From Rubrivivax sp. (lineage in GTDB: Bacteria; Pseudomonadota; Gammaproteobacteria; Burkholderiales; Burkholderiaceae_C), in NCBI GenBank assembly GCA_027484825.1, contig JAIXSE010000002.1, forward strand, positions 1 to 64,000: a stretch of DNA of 64,000 bases, in the 5' to 3' direction. The notes beneath the pieces were generated by a model. That model made no database searches. It had not been told where the DNA came from and saw only the letters and a program-made list of their open reading frames with translations. Of the stretch, positions 35,415 to 44,909 are shown in pieces. A program made the translations under genes and the position numbers. Numbering within the stretch: the first letter of the stretch is position 1; each line of letters opens with the position of its first letter.

Positions 35415-36866
35415 GTGTTTCAATCACTCACCGCCTGCCTGCCGGGATGTTTGCGGACTTCGCATGTCCAAGAATCCATGGACGACGTGGCAGCGCGGCA
35501 GGACAACACCGCCACCGCCCGTGGCGCGCAATCCGTCCGCGGCCCGCAGGGCATGCTGGGCCACGCGGACCGCTTCAGCTGGATGCGAGAGGTGCATGAG
35601 CAGCTGCAACAGGTGGAGACCTGGCCCCGGTCCTCGAAGCTGCTGGGCCTGCTCAACGAAGGCCGTGGCCTGCTCTGCGATGCCATCGTGCTGAACCGGG
35701 TGGAGGGGTCGTTGAATGAACGCTACGCCCGCTGGCAGGAGGCCCTGCACCCCTTCAAGGACACCTGGGCGCAGATGCAGGTCCTGCCGAACCAGGAGGT
35801 CCAGCGGGTGCAGCGCCTGCTCCGCCAGCCCCTGCCACCGGCCTGCAAAGCCCTGGTGGACGAGCAACTGCTGTACGCCCGTGAGGACGCGGAGCAGGCT
35901 GGCCAGGCGTTTGGAGAGGGCCGGTGCGGCGCTGCGCTCCAGCTGGATGCGTCCGCGGAACAGCACCTGACGCTCGCCCGTCGCCTGATCGCCTTGCTGG
36001 CCCAGGCTCCTGAGGCCCTTCAATCACAGGTCATCCAGGTGATGGAGCGCTGTCGCGCCAGCAACAGTTTCCTGGAAGCGGAGCGTCTGCTTGCACAGTT
36101 GCTCCCGTCGCCCCCGGCGCTGTCTCGAAGCCCGGTCATCTCCGGACGGCAACAGTCCACCACCTCGTCGGACGGTGGTGACGTCCCGACGACCCCTCGG
36201 CAATGGCTGGATCGCTTACACGCTCTGCGGCAACGAGCGGTCGAGCTACCGCCGCATCACCATCTCAGACCTTCCTTCATGGCCCTGTGCAAGAGCTTCG
36301 AGCAGGCCGTGAGTGGCGGACCTCTGCCCAGAGACACCGAGGCCATGCAGCAACTGCTGTTTGCCCTGGAGAACAAGGTGGAGGCGGACAGCCAGGTCCG
36401 CGGATTCCAGCGGGTGGCAGACGCCGAACTCTCGGCGCTGAACCTTGCGTTCCAATCTGCACCGGAGTCCTTGCGCTATCGACTGGCCGAGGCCCGTGAG
36501 CGGGTGGCCCAACTCACTGTGGCCTATCGCAACGAGGACTACGACAAGGCGTCCCATCTCTACCAGAACGCCACCCGCACCAACACCATCACCCAGACCC
36601 TGCTCGCGGATAAAACCGACCTGACTGGGCTGGAGAGACGGTTCCAACACCGCAATGGGCTGGTGCAGACCGCAAATCCCTGGCTCAGCCGGCCCCCCCA
36701 GAGCTTCCAGGATCGCCAGCGTCGGGACCATCTTCAGCAACTGCTCAAGTTGTTTGACGAAACGGCGGATGCCTCTGCGCACCAGAGCCTGTTGTATGAG
36801 CTGGATCAGGCGATCCAGTCATTCAGCAGATCGGGCGACCGCCGTCAGGCGCGCGCAGCCCTTTGA
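35415..36866 (+). CDS. Tandem paralogue 1 of an unrecognised all-helical family
   Basis: 483 aa, GTG start with AAGGAGAGACC directly upstream. Begins MFQSLTACLPGCLRTSHVQ, then an all-alpha body with regularly spaced Leu and Trp (WMREVHEQLQQVETWPRSSK, YARWQEALHPFKDTWAQMQ). It aligns by eye with the next two products: helix pairs, a [VL]VD/VQ-x-QL..A block (LVDEQLLYAREDAEQAGQAF) and an ARRLIALL block at the same relative positions. A Ser/Pro linker separates N- and C-terminal helical halves. No signal peptide, membrane segment or enzymatic motif. Highest divergence of the three. Confidence 0.75.
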   Translation: MFQSLTACLPGCLRTSHVQESMDDVAARQDNTATARGAQSVRGPQGMLGHADRFSWMREVHEQLQQVETWPRSSKLLGLLNEGRGLLCDAIVLNRVEGSLNERYARWQEALHPFKDTWAQMQVLPNQEVQRVQRLLRQPLPPACKALVDEQLLYAREDAEQAGQAFGEGRCGAALQLDASAEQHLTLARRLIALLAQAPEALQSQVIQVMERCRASNSFLEAERLLAQLLPSPPALSRSPVISGRQQSTTSSDGGDVPTTPRQWLDRLHALRQRAVELPPHHHLRPSFMALCKSFEQAVSGGPLPRDTEAMQQLLFALENKVEADSQVRGFQRVADAELSALNLAFQSAPESLRYRLAEARERVAQLTVAYRNEDYDKASHLYQNATRTNTITQTLLADKTDLTGLERRFQHRNGLVQTANPWLSRPPQSFQDRQRRDHLQQLLKLFDETADASAHQSLLYELDQAIQSFSRSGDRRQARAAL

Positions 36867-36917
36867 TAGGGGTTTGATGCGCTTGGGTCGCCCCTTTGTG
36901 TGGATTCCGGAGTCTTC

Positions 36918-38444
36918 ATGTTTCAGCTTTTCAATCGCCACCGAGCCGGCTATGAACTCGTCCAGTGCCAGGATGCGGAGTTTCCCGTGGCGCAGGTCGG
37001 GTCAGGACCCGTCGCACATCTTGCCTCGCCTGCGGGTGCTCCAGCCCAGGGACACCCCGAACTCCAGTCGTCGGTCGGCTTTTATCGGCGGATCCTGGAC
37101 ATCGTGCGCCCCTTGCGGGAGTGGGCACCCAGTGAAGGTGAACTCAAGCAGCTGCAGGAGCTCGCCCTGACTGCCCAGGCTCATGCCCTCAAGGGGCTGC
37201 CGCCCACGCCGCAGTGGCGCGACGTCGCCGTTGATCTCCAGGCCCGGCTGCAGCCCTACCTGCAGGCCTGGCAGGACCTTACCGGCCTGAGCCAACACCG
37301 CATGAATGACTATGCATGGATTCAGGAAGCGCCGATGGAAGCGGGCTTCGACCAGGTGGTGCAGCGCCAGCTCATCATGGCGGATACCCATTTTCACCAT
37401 GCCCGCCGCGAGTTTCTGGCGGGAGGGTTCATCGCGGCCGGGGCCCATCACGAGCGGGCCCTCTACTTCTGCGGACTTGCGGACGCATTGATCGAGTGTT
37501 ACCGCAGCGGTTCTGAGCGGTTCATCAAGGTGGCGCAGGAGTTGTTCGAAATTGGCTTGGTCAGCGGCCGGTTTGAGGGCTTCCGGGGCTTCCTGCAGGA
37601 TGCCCACTGGCGCCGCGATGATGCCCCGGACGCCCTGGTCACGGCGCAAGGGGGGCGCCCTGCGCCGGTCATGCCAGCGGTCATGCCAGCGGTCGTGACG
37701 CCGGGCGACGTGGACGCGCGCCTGAAGGAGCTTCGCCACTGGCTTCGCCCCAGCTACCTGCAACAGGAGCTGCTTCAAAGGGAGGATCCGCGCGCCCACC
37801 CTGTGCTGTCCAAGCCCGATCAGCGAATGAAGGACGTTCTGGACCTCCTGGCCCAGGAGCAGCCATCCCGTGACCAGCCCGTCCCCCCCTACTATCTGCT
37901 GCTGCTCACGCAACTGGAGAACGACGTGGAACGGGTGGCGAGCATCGAGCGCTGGCGCCGTGACGCTCAGTTGGCGCAGGGTGCCCTGGCGGACATGTTC
38001 GACATCCACCCGTCATTGACGCAGCAACTGGAACAGGAATGGCGACGCTCCCGCAGGCTGCACGCCCAAAGTCTCGCGGCCACCGAGCAGGGCAGGAGCG
38101 ACCTGGCGTATTCGCCGGCTCGCGAGAGCTTTGACGTGGCCACTGCGGGACTGGAGAAGGCGCGGCAGGCGCAAGACGGCCGCTGGCCAACGCTCAAGGC
38201 GCAAAGTGAACGTTGCGCCACGCTGTGTGCTGAGGCCAAGGCCATCAAAAAGGAGATCGAGAGCGGGATCGCCGAGTGGTTTTTGAAACGCTTCTGGATT
38301 CATCTCAGACAGTACACAACCGCCCTCCAGCCCGCGCAAGCCGACAAAGCCCTGGACTTGATGCAGATCACCCTGGGCCACGTCCGCGCTTACCGATTGC
38401 CGCAAGCAGCGAAGGCCGCCGCCCCCACGAGCAGCACGGCTTGA
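36918..38444 (+). CDS. Tandem paralogue 2 of the same unrecognised helical family
   Basis: 508 aa starting MFQLFNRHRAGYELVQ; the ATG at 36918 has GGAG upstream and is preferred to GTG 36900. Shared blocks with paralogue 3 include VVQRQLIMADTHFHHAR, LADALIECYRSG and FRGFLQDAHW in the N-terminal half, and a C-terminal half with LLLLTQLENDVERV, RESFDVATAGLEKARQAQDG and an end RFWIHLRQYTTALQPAQADKALDLMQITL. All-helical, soluble, no catalytic signature. Starts 51 bp after paralogue 1. Confidence 0.75.
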   Translation: MFQLFNRHRAGYELVQCQDAEFPVAQVGSGPVAHLASPAGAPAQGHPELQSSVGFYRRILDIVRPLREWAPSEGELKQLQELALTAQAHALKGLPPTPQWRDVAVDLQARLQPYLQAWQDLTGLSQHRMNDYAWIQEAPMEAGFDQVVQRQLIMADTHFHHARREFLAGGFIAAGAHHERALYFCGLADALIECYRSGSERFIKVAQELFEIGLVSGRFEGFRGFLQDAHWRRDDAPDALVTAQGGRPAPVMPAVMPAVVTPGDVDARLKELRHWLRPSYLQQELLQREDPRAHPVLSKPDQRMKDVLDLLAQEQPSRDQPVPPYYLLLLTQLENDVERVASIERWRRDAQLAQGALADMFDIHPSLTQQLEQEWRRSRRLHAQSLAATEQGRSDLAYSPARESFDVATAGLEKARQAQDGRWPTLKAQSERCATLCAEAKAIKKEIESGIAEWFLKRFWIHLRQYTTALQPAQADKALDLMQITLGHVRAYRLPQAAKAAAPTSSTA

Positions 38445-38500
38445 CCGTGAGCATTCACGCAGCGCCTTGACCTCTGTACCGAAGCGCGTTTGGAGCATTG

Positions 38501-40150
38501 ATGATCACCAACTTCTTCCGCTCATTGCAGTTCCATGGGGCCACGGAGAGCCTCCCCGAGACCCCGGCCCATGGACATGGCGGCGCTCATGCGGGTTCTA
38601 TGGCGGGCCGCACCGCCAGGAGCGTCCCATCACCCGTCACGGCCTCCGACCTCGCTCCGTCGGAGCTTCACGCGCTGTTGGACTTTCAGGATCGGCTGCT
38701 GAGCAGTGTCAGCCAGCTGAAGGCCTGGCACCCCACGCAGGGGCACCTCAAAAAGCTCAATGACTGTGGCAGGGAGGGGGAGCTCAGGGCGCTTGCGGTC
38801 GTGGCGGTGTCTCAGGACTGGCAGAACTTTGCTGATGAGGTGGCCGAGTCGGTCCAGCTGTACCGATTGGACTGGGAGCAACTGCCCGGCCTGCGCCAGC
38901 AGCGGCTGAAAGACTTCGAATGGACACTCACCGACCCTCTGGACGGGCCGATCGATCTGCTGGTGCAGCGCCAACTGGCCACGGCGGTCCTGTTCTTCAA
39001 CGAGGCCCTGAAGGCCTTCGAGCAAGGGCTTCCCGACAAGGCGAAGGTCCATGACCGGGAGGGGCGTCAACGCTGTGATCGCGCGGATGCATTGATCGAA
39101 TGTCATCGCTGCGGAACGGCCGAGCAGCAGCAAGCGGTGCTGTCCCTGTGCCAGGACCTCAGCTCGAAAGAGGGAAGGGACCGGTTCCACGCGTATCTGA
39201 GGGAAGCGCCGTGGAGATCGCCTGGCGGATCGGTTGAACCCTTGATGGAGGGCTCACCGGCGAGTCCGCATCGCGGGGCCCGTCCGGAACGATCGGCATT
39301 GACAGAGACGTCGGCCGCAGCGGCAGCCCCGAAGAAGGCGGAGACGGGCGCGTCCTCCCAGGTCATGAAGCGCCTCCAACGCATGCAGTGGATGCTCCAG
39401 GCCACCGGCCCTTCTCCGCAGGCGCTGGGAACTCCAGCTGCCCACCCCGCGCCCGCCCGCAATCTGCAAGCCGGCCTCGAGCTGCCCGGTCCGCCTGCCC
39501 CCAGGGTGGTCCATGCGCCGGATCCGGACGGGTGCCTGGGTCAGCTTCTGGACCTGCTGACACGCGCAGCGCCCAAGTCGCATGAGCCGCCCACCGCCGC
39601 CTATCTGTCGCTGCTCGCTCACCTGGAGCAGTCGGTGGTGAACGCGCAGGCTGCCCACGTGCAATCCCAGGAGGCCCAAGAGGCCAAGGCATCACTGACG
39701 TACGCGCTGGGCCAGGACCCGCTCAGGCGTCTGCTGTTCAAGGGCCTGTTGGACGAGGTGCGCAAGCTTCACAAGGAAGCCGTGGACGCTGGCCGGGCAG
39801 GGCGCCCCGACTTGCAGGCAGCGACCGCCCGCAAGTGCTTTGATCTGGCCACCATGAGTCTGCAGAAGCTCCGGCAAATCCAGGCCAACGTGTGGCCGGA
39901 TGCTGAGCTTCAACTGCATCGCTGCGCAAGCTTCTCGGCCGTGGTGGCCAAGATGCAGGGGCGCAAGACACTGCCGCTGATCAACCAGCTTTTGCAGCGA
40001 TTCTCAGCGCTGCGGTGGTCCTTCCACACCGCCAGCACCCATGTTCAGGCGACCCAGGCGCTGGACAAGATGGAGCGCACGCTGCGGGAGATCCGGTCGA
40101 TCGTCGCTTCCTATCAGCAGAGCACGCATGCTCAACCGGCGACGGAATGA
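38501..40150 (+). CDS. Tandem paralogue 3 of the same unrecognised helical family
   Basis: 549 aa starting MITNFFRSLQFHGATES; the ATG at 38501 has GGAG 7 nt upstream. Matches paralogue 2 at LLVQRQLATAVLFFNEAL, RADALIECHRCG, FHAYLREAPW, LSLLAHLEQSVVNAQ and RKCFDLATMSLQKLRQIQANVWP, and ends with a long helix pair (QATQALDKMERTLREIRSIV). The halves are joined by a ~100-residue Pro/Ala linker. It is 56 bp after paralogue 2 and converges on otsB with 12 bp between stops. Host-like GC argues against very recent transfer. Confidence 0.75.
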   Translation: MITNFFRSLQFHGATESLPETPAHGHGGAHAGSMAGRTARSVPSPVTASDLAPSELHALLDFQDRLLSSVSQLKAWHPTQGHLKKLNDCGREGELRALAVVAVSQDWQNFADEVAESVQLYRLDWEQLPGLRQQRLKDFEWTLTDPLDGPIDLLVQRQLATAVLFFNEALKAFEQGLPDKAKVHDREGRQRCDRADALIECHRCGTAEQQQAVLSLCQDLSSKEGRDRFHAYLREAPWRSPGGSVEPLMEGSPASPHRGARPERSALTETSAAAAAPKKAETGASSQVMKRLQRMQWMLQATGPSPQALGTPAAHPAPARNLQAGLELPGPPAPRVVHAPDPDGCLGQLLDLLTRAAPKSHEPPTAAYLSLLAHLEQSVVNAQAAHVQSQEAQEAKASLTYALGQDPLRRLLFKGLLDEVRKLHKEAVDAGRAGRPDLQAATARKCFDLATMSLQKLRQIQANVWPDAELQLHRCASFSAVVAKMQGRKTLPLINQLLQRFSALRWSFHTASTHVQATQALDKMERTLREIRSIVASYQQSTHAQPATE

Positions 40151-40162
40151 GGAGGGCAGCCT

Positions 40163-40927
40163 TCAGCTGCCCAGGGCACTCACCATCTGCTGCAGCACCT
40201 GCGCCATGTCTGCCTGCTCCTGCAGGTAGTAGCGCGCGTGGCTGTGGTCCAGTCGGGGACCGACCCGCACGGTGATCCAGTCCGGCGCGGCACGCTCGAA
40301 CACGGGCTCGTCATTGGTGTCATCCCCGGCATAAAAGCCGTGGCGACACCCGTATCGCGACATCAGCCGGTGCATGGCATCGCCCTTGTCCGGGGCGCTG
40401 TCCACCAACACGTTCACCACCTGCTTGCCCGCTTCAGTGAGCAGCCGGGGCGGCAGTTCGGCGAGCAGTTCCTCGATGACCGCACGGGCCGCCACCGGAT
40501 CCGGCGACAGCCGGTAATGGATGGCGATGGAGGCGCCCTTGTCCTCGATGAAGACGCCGGCCGTGGACAGCCGGGTGCGACGCGCTTCCACCCGCGCTCG
40601 GAACGGCGCCAGCGCCTGCACCGCCGCGGCATCTGGCCCGTCGATCAGGTCCTCCGCGCCGTGATTGCCCACGATGTGGGTGGGCGTGAAGCCCAGCCGT
40701 TGCTGCACGTCCTCCACTTGCCGGCCGGTCAGAATCACCAGCGGCAGACGCTGCGCCAGCGTGCTCAGCAGCGGCACCATCTCCGGCGGGGTGCGGGCCG
40801 TGTCCGGATGCATCACGATGGGCGCCAGGGTCCCGTCAAAGTCAAAGGCCAGCAGCGGCTGCTGCTGCACCAGCCGCTGCAGGGCCAGGCGCCCCTCCGG
40901 GCTGAGCAGATGTTGTTGCCGACTCAT
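40163..40927 (-). CDS. otsB: Trehalose-6-phosphate phosphatase
   Basis: 254 aa HAD enzyme that dephosphorylates trehalose-6-phosphate. Motif I DFDGTLAP has nucleophile Asp29 and Asp31; VILTGRQVEDVQ is motif II, the GNHGAE cap residues follow, then DKGASIAIHYR and the late GDDTNDEPVF motif IV. The ATG at 40927 overlaps the otsA stop as ATGA, so translation is coupled. Trehalose made by OtsAB protects against osmotic and drought stress. Confidence 0.95.
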   Translation of the reverse strand: MSRQQHLLSPEGRLALQRLVQQQPLLAFDFDGTLAPIVMHPDTARTPPEMVPLLSTLAQRLPLVILTGRQVEDVQQRLGFTPTHIVGNHGAEDLIDGPDAAAVQALAPFRARVEARRTRLSTAGVFIEDKGASIAIHYRLSPDPVAARAVIEELLAELPPRLLTEAGKQVVNVLVDSAPDKGDAMHRLMSRYGCRHGFYAGDDTNDEPVFERAAPDWITVRVGPRLDHSHARYYLQEQADMAQVLQQMVSALGS

Positions 40928-43209
40928 GCGTTCATCGCCTCCGATCCTTCGCGCGCACGGCGCTGCACACGGCGGGTGATGCGTTCGCGCAGCCGCCATT
41001 GCCCGGCATCGGCCAGCATCCGGCCGGCCCAGCGGTAGACGTTGAATTCCCGCACCGTCATGCGCAGGCTGGCCATGCGTTCGCGCTGTTCCTGCGGCGG
41101 CATGGTGGCGGCACGGTGCAGGGCATCAGTGGTTTCTTCCACATGGTAGGGGTTGATGACCAGGGCTTCGGGCAGCTCCCGCGCGGCGCCGGCAAAGCGG
41201 CTGAGGATCAGCACACCCTGTTCATCGTCACGGGCGGCCACGAACTCCTTGCACACCAGGTTCATGCCGTCATGCAGGCTGGTCACCACACACATGTCGG
41301 CGGCGCGGTAGAGCTCCATCAGCGCCGCATGGTCGTGGTGCTCGGCCAGCAGTCGTACCGGCTGGTAGGTGTCGGTGCCAAAGCGCTGGTTGATCCGGTC
41401 GGTCACGCGGTGAATGCGGTCCTGGAACTCGCGGTATTCCTCCAGCGCATTGCGGGTGGGCGCGGCCACCTGCACCAGCACGAAGCGGCCCTGCCATTGC
41501 GGATATTTCTCCAGCAGACGCTCGACCGCATGCAGCCGCTCCAGGATGCCCTTGGTGTAGTCGAAGCGGTCCACGCCCACGGCGATGCTGGCGTCTTCCG
41601 GCAGCTTCAGCCGCTCGATCACCGCACGCCGGGCCTCGCTCGGGGCCGGCCAGCGCAGGCGTTCCTCGTCGGTCGGCCAGGCGATCGAGATCGGATAACT
41701 CTGCACCAGCGTCGGCTCGCCCTGGTAGCTGATGGTCGAGTGTTCATGCTCGATGCGCGCTTCCAGATAACGGTCCACCGTCTCGGTGAAGTTCTTGCAG
41801 TGGAAACGGGTGTGGAAGCCCAGGATGGTGCTGCCCAGCATGCCTTGCAGCAACTCGCGGCGCCACGGGCAGATGCCGAAGGACTCGGGGTTGGGCCATG
41901 GGATGTGCCAGAAGGTGATGATGGTCGCCTTGGGCAGCTTCTCGCGCACCATGGCGGGCAGCAGGGCGAAGTGATAGTCCTGCACCAGCACGATCGGATC
42001 GTCGCTGCGGGCCTCGGCCACGACGGCATCGGCAAAACGCTGGTTCACCGCGCGGTACTGCGCCCAGTCCGATTCGCGGAAGACCGGCCGCACATGGGCC
42101 ACGTGACACAGCGGCCACAGGCCTTCGTTGGCAAAGCCCTGGTAGTAGCCCTGTTCCTCTTCCTCGGAGAGCCAGATGCGGCGCAGCACGTAGTCCTTGG
42201 TGTCGGGCGGCACGGCCACGCGGTCATGCTCGTCCACCGTCTCGCGGTCGGCGCTGCCGCTGCCGTGGGCGATCCAGGTGCCGGAGCAGGCGCGCATCAC
42301 CGGCTCCACCGCCGTCACCAGGCCGCTGGCCGGTCGGCTCACCTGGATGCCTTCCTTGCCCTTCAGGTGAATGTAGGGCTCGCGGTTGGACACGACGATC
42401 ACCTGATCGCCCCGCAACTGCGTGCGCAGCAGGCCGCGCAACCGCTCCGGGTCCCAGGGGGTGAGCGGGCCGTGCTCGCGGTAGAGGTTGTCTTCCAGCT
42501 CGCGCAGATGCTGGCGGATTTCCACTTCCAGCGGTTGCAGCTCCGGTGGGGCGCTGTCGGCGCCCGTGCTGTTGCCGCCAGTCTGCAGCAGCGGCCTGAC
42601 CAGGCCTTCCCCCCGCAGGATGGCGCGCATGCCGGACACCCAGCCTCGCCAGCTCAACTGCGCAACGATCATGGTGATGCCCGCCACCGCCAGCCCCAGC
42701 ACGGTGATGAAAATGATCATGTAGCGCCGTGTGTCGATGCTACGCCGGTCCGGCAGGCTCAGGTCATGCAGCAGCACCAGCCGGTCGGAATCGGCCTGCT
42801 GCGGATTGACCGGAAAGTCCCCGATGTGCACGGCGCCGCTGGACAGCTCCAGCCGCGGGTTCTGCAGCAGCGCAATCTCGCGTGCTTCCTTGCAGGTCAG
42901 CGAACCGGGGAAGCCCTTGGTGCTGAGGATCTGCTGATTGGTGGCGCTGCACAGGGCAATGCCCACCAGGCGCTCGTCCAGCACGCCGCGCTCGAGCAGC
43001 CCGCGCAGGCGGTCCAGCTTGGCATTGGGCTCGATGTCGGAGATGGCCAGCGACAAGGTCTTGGCCACCATGGCGCCGCGGGCGCTGAGGTCGCGGGAGA
43101 ACCAGCGCAGCGTCATGCGGTCCAGCAGCGGCAGCGCCAGCAGCGCGGCCACGGTCAGGGTGACCATCAAGGGCACCAGGAACCGGATCTGAAGATGGAT
43201 GGATTTCAT
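40924..43209 (-). CDS. otsA: Trehalose-6-phosphate synthase with a membrane-anchored N-terminal sensor-like domain
   Basis: About 761 aa. The C-terminal ~480 residues are a GT20 synthase joining UDP-glucose and glucose-6-phosphate: [79 protein letters not shown] and [13 protein letters not shown]. Unlike the ~470-aa E. coli enzyme it has a ~270-residue N-terminal extension: TM1 ([20 protein letters not shown]), a periplasmic loop, TM2 ([20 protein letters not shown]) and a short helical linker. The ATG at 43209 overlaps the preceding stop as ATGA and has GGGAG upstream. Confidence 0.94.
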   Translation of the reverse strand: MKSIHLQIRFLVPLMVTLTVAALLALPLLDRMTLRWFSRDLSARGAMVAKTLSLAISDIEPNAKLDRLRGLLERGVLDERLVGIALCSATNQQILSTKGFPGSLTCKEAREIALLQNPRLELSSGAVHIGDFPVNPQQADSDRLVLLHDLSLPDRRSIDTRRYMIIFITVLGLAVAGITMIVAQLSWRGWVSGMRAILRGEGLVRPLLQTGGNSTGADSAPPELQPLEVEIRQHLRELEDNLYREHGPLTPWDPERLRGLLRTQLRGDQVIVVSNREPYIHLKGKEGIQVSRPASGLVTAVEPVMRACSGTWIAHGSGSADRETVDEHDRVAVPPDTKDYVLRRIWLSEEEEQGYYQGFANEGLWPLCHVAHVRPVFRESDWAQYRAVNQRFADAVVAEARSDDPIVLVQDYHFALLPAMVREKLPKATIITFWHIPWPNPESFGICPWRRELLQGMLGSTILGFHTRFHCKNFTETVDRYLEARIEHEHSTISYQGEPTLVQSYPISIAWPTDEERLRWPAPSEARRAVIERLKLPEDASIAVGVDRFDYTKGILERLHAVERLLEKYPQWQGRFVLVQVAAPTRNALEEYREFQDRIHRVTDRINQRFGTDTYQPVRLLAEHHDHAALMELYRAADMCVVTSLHDGMNLVCKEFVAARDDEQGVLILSRFAGAARELPEALVINPYHVEETTDALHRAATMPPQEQRERMASLRMTVREFNVYRWAGRMLADAGQWRLRERITRRVQRRAREGSEAMNA

Positions 43210-43739
43210 TCGCCGCTCCCGGGGCGCGAGGGCCACCACGGTCGGTGCGAGGACCTTCCGTCGGGGGGCTCGCCGTTGTAGGGGTCAGGGGTCTCGTGGC
43301 GCAGGGCCATCAGGCCGCCGAAGGCCAGGCCCGCAGCAAAACCGCCCCACAGCAGCCATTTGCTGCCGGCCTCGGCGGCGCGGTCGGCCGTGGGGGTGAG
43401 GCGACGCGGGCGCAGCACTTCGTCGATGCCGGCCGCCACAGCGGTCAGCATCAGCGCATCGGTGCAGGCATTCAGACGGGTCTGTCGACGCCGCAGGCAG
43501 CGCACCCGGTCATAGAGGGCGCCCCAGAAGATGGAATGAGCGGCATGCAGCGCCAGCGTCGAGGCGCGGGCGGACAGCGGCGGGCGACCGACGCGGTATT
43601 CCCGCGCACCGGTCAAGGGGCCCACCCGGTGGGCATGGTCGGTGCGGCTGCCCCGCAGCAAGGCCACGCCGGACAGCAGACTGGCCAGCATGCCTTCAGC
43701 GGCGGCGCGTCGCAGCGCCTGGATCAGCAAACCCTTCAA
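43206..43739 (-). CDS. Hypothetical protein coupled to otsA
   Basis: About 177 aa. The best start is TTG at 43739, seven bases after AGGAG, giving MKGLLIQALRRAAAEGMLASL; the frame is open to 43784 without a better site. Two moderately hydrophobic stretches (MLASLLSGVALL, LLWGGFAAGLAFGGLMAL) and an Arg-rich middle suggest a membrane-associated protein. The stop overlaps the otsA start (ATGA), so it is first in a three-gene trehalose operon. No family recognised. Confidence 0.75.
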   Translation of the reverse strand: MKGLLIQALRRAAAEGMLASLLSGVALLRGSRTDHAHRVGPLTGAREYRVGRPPLSARASTLALHAAHSIFWGALYDRVRCLRRRQTRLNACTDALMLTAVAAGIDEVLRPRRLTPTADRAAEAGSKWLLWGGFAAGLAFGGLMALRHETPDPYNGEPPDGRSSHRPWWPSRPGSGE

Positions 43740-43871
43740 AGGCGACTCCTGTGACAGAGAGAAACAACCCCCGGTCCTAGGCAATCACCGTGCCAAGCCA
43801 GTGCGTTCAGAGCGCCCGTATGTCGAACGAATCAGGGTGGGAAGCGCTCCAACCCCGATGGCTGCGGCGTT

Positions 43872-44090
43872 TTACTGCAGTGCAGTGGGCGGCGGCATGT
43901 AGGGCGGCTCGCGCACCGGCACCGGGTTCTCGGGCAGGGGCGGGTCGATGATTTCCGGTGGGCCAGGTTCCGGGACGGTGGGCGGGCCATGCGGCGGCGG
44001 TGGCACGCTGGGCACCTCGTCCGGGAAGGGCGGGGACGGCGGAATGCTTTGGGCCTGTATCGGCCCAGATCCGGCAAGAGTGGGTGTCAT
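43872..44090 (-). CDS. 72-aa Pro-rich small protein
   Basis: Starts MTPTLAGSGPIQAQSIPPSP after an AAGGA site and is about one-third proline: PPPHGPPTVPEPGPPEIIDPPLPENPVPV. No signal peptide or membrane segment. Small proteins of this composition recur in Burkholderiales in my recollection, but no function is known. It is divergent from the PAS-like gene, with ~190 bp between them that likely carry both promoters. Confidence 0.6.
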   Translation of the reverse strand: MTPTLAGSGPIQAQSIPPSPPFPDEVPSVPPPPHGPPTVPEPGPPEIIDPPLPENPVPVREPPYMPPPTALQ

Positions 44091-44282
44091 GAACGGGTCC
44101 TTGGAAAAGTGCAGCCTCATCCTGCAAGCGGCGCGCCCGGTGCGTGTCGGCACCGCCATCGATGCGTACCTCGTGTCAAACCCGGGTCGTTCAGACCGCT
44201 TTGTCGTTGCAGGCCTCAGCATCGACGCTGAGGGCGATGGATGGCACCTCGTTTGCCGTCAGCAGGGAAAGGAGGCTCCGAG

Positions 44283-44909
44283 ATGAGTGACAAGCCCTTT
44301 GAAACGCCCTGGCAGTTGTTCTGGTGCGCCGATGCGGCGGAGGAACGGCTGCTGCATGTCAGCGACTCGGTCGCTTCGGTGCTCGGCATGACGCCGGGCG
44401 CCCTGATGGAAGACCCGCTGCAGTGGAACCATGCGGTGCTGCCCGCCGATGCGGCTGCCTTGCCCAGGCCCTTCTTTGCGGCGACCGTGCCGCAAGCCGG
44501 TGACCAACTGCGTGAATACCGGATGCTCGGTGCCGACCTGCATCTCTACCAGGTGCGCGAGCGTCGCTATCGCTGGCGCGATCCGGTGACCGGCCGCCTG
44601 CATATCTTCGGGCTGGTGGAAGGCGTGCAGGAACTGCGCCGCGCCAGGGAGGAACCGGTGGAGCCGTCCTGGGAACATCTGTGGGCCGGTGGCGAGGCGG
44701 ACACCAGCCGCTCCGGCAGCGTGCCGCGCACGCCGGACCCCGCCAAGCAGACCGACGACAACGCCGACGACCCGGGCCCACCCCAGCATGTGCCGGACGA
44801 CCCCGGCGTGTCACCGGATGGGCCCAAGCGCTATCACGACGACTACGGCTCCACCCGTCGCATGGCCTCCCGCAGCCGTCCCCTGGCGGTGGCGGAGCCG
44901 CTGCCATGA
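44283..44909 (+). CDS. PAS-like domain protein with an acidic disordered tail
   Basis: 208 aa; the ATG has an AGGAGG site 7 nt upstream. Residues ~5-125 resemble a PAS/PAC fold: WQLFWCADAAEERLLHVSDSVASVLGMTPGALMEDPLQW, LHLYQVRERRYRWRDPVTGRLHIFGLVEGVQEL. The rest is Pro/Asp-rich and unstructured. No output domain is present, so it may act as a sensory partner protein. It overlaps the hemerythrin gene by 4 bp (ATGA), suggesting a shared signal, possibly oxygen or redox. Confidence 0.75.
   Translation: MSDKPFETPWQLFWCADAAEERLLHVSDSVASVLGMTPGALMEDPLQWNHAVLPADAAALPRPFFAATVPQAGDQLREYRMLGADLHLYQVRERRYRWRDPVTGRLHIFGLVEGVQELRRAREEPVEPSWEHLWAGGEADTSRSGSVPRTPDPAKQTDDNADDPGPPQHVPDDPGVSPDGPKRYHDDYGSTRRMASRSRPLAVAEPLP

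Noticed and set aside
40999-43281. 760-codon plus-strand frame
   Set aside because: Antisense to otsA, which has all GT20 motifs; His/Gln/Arg-rich shadow composition.
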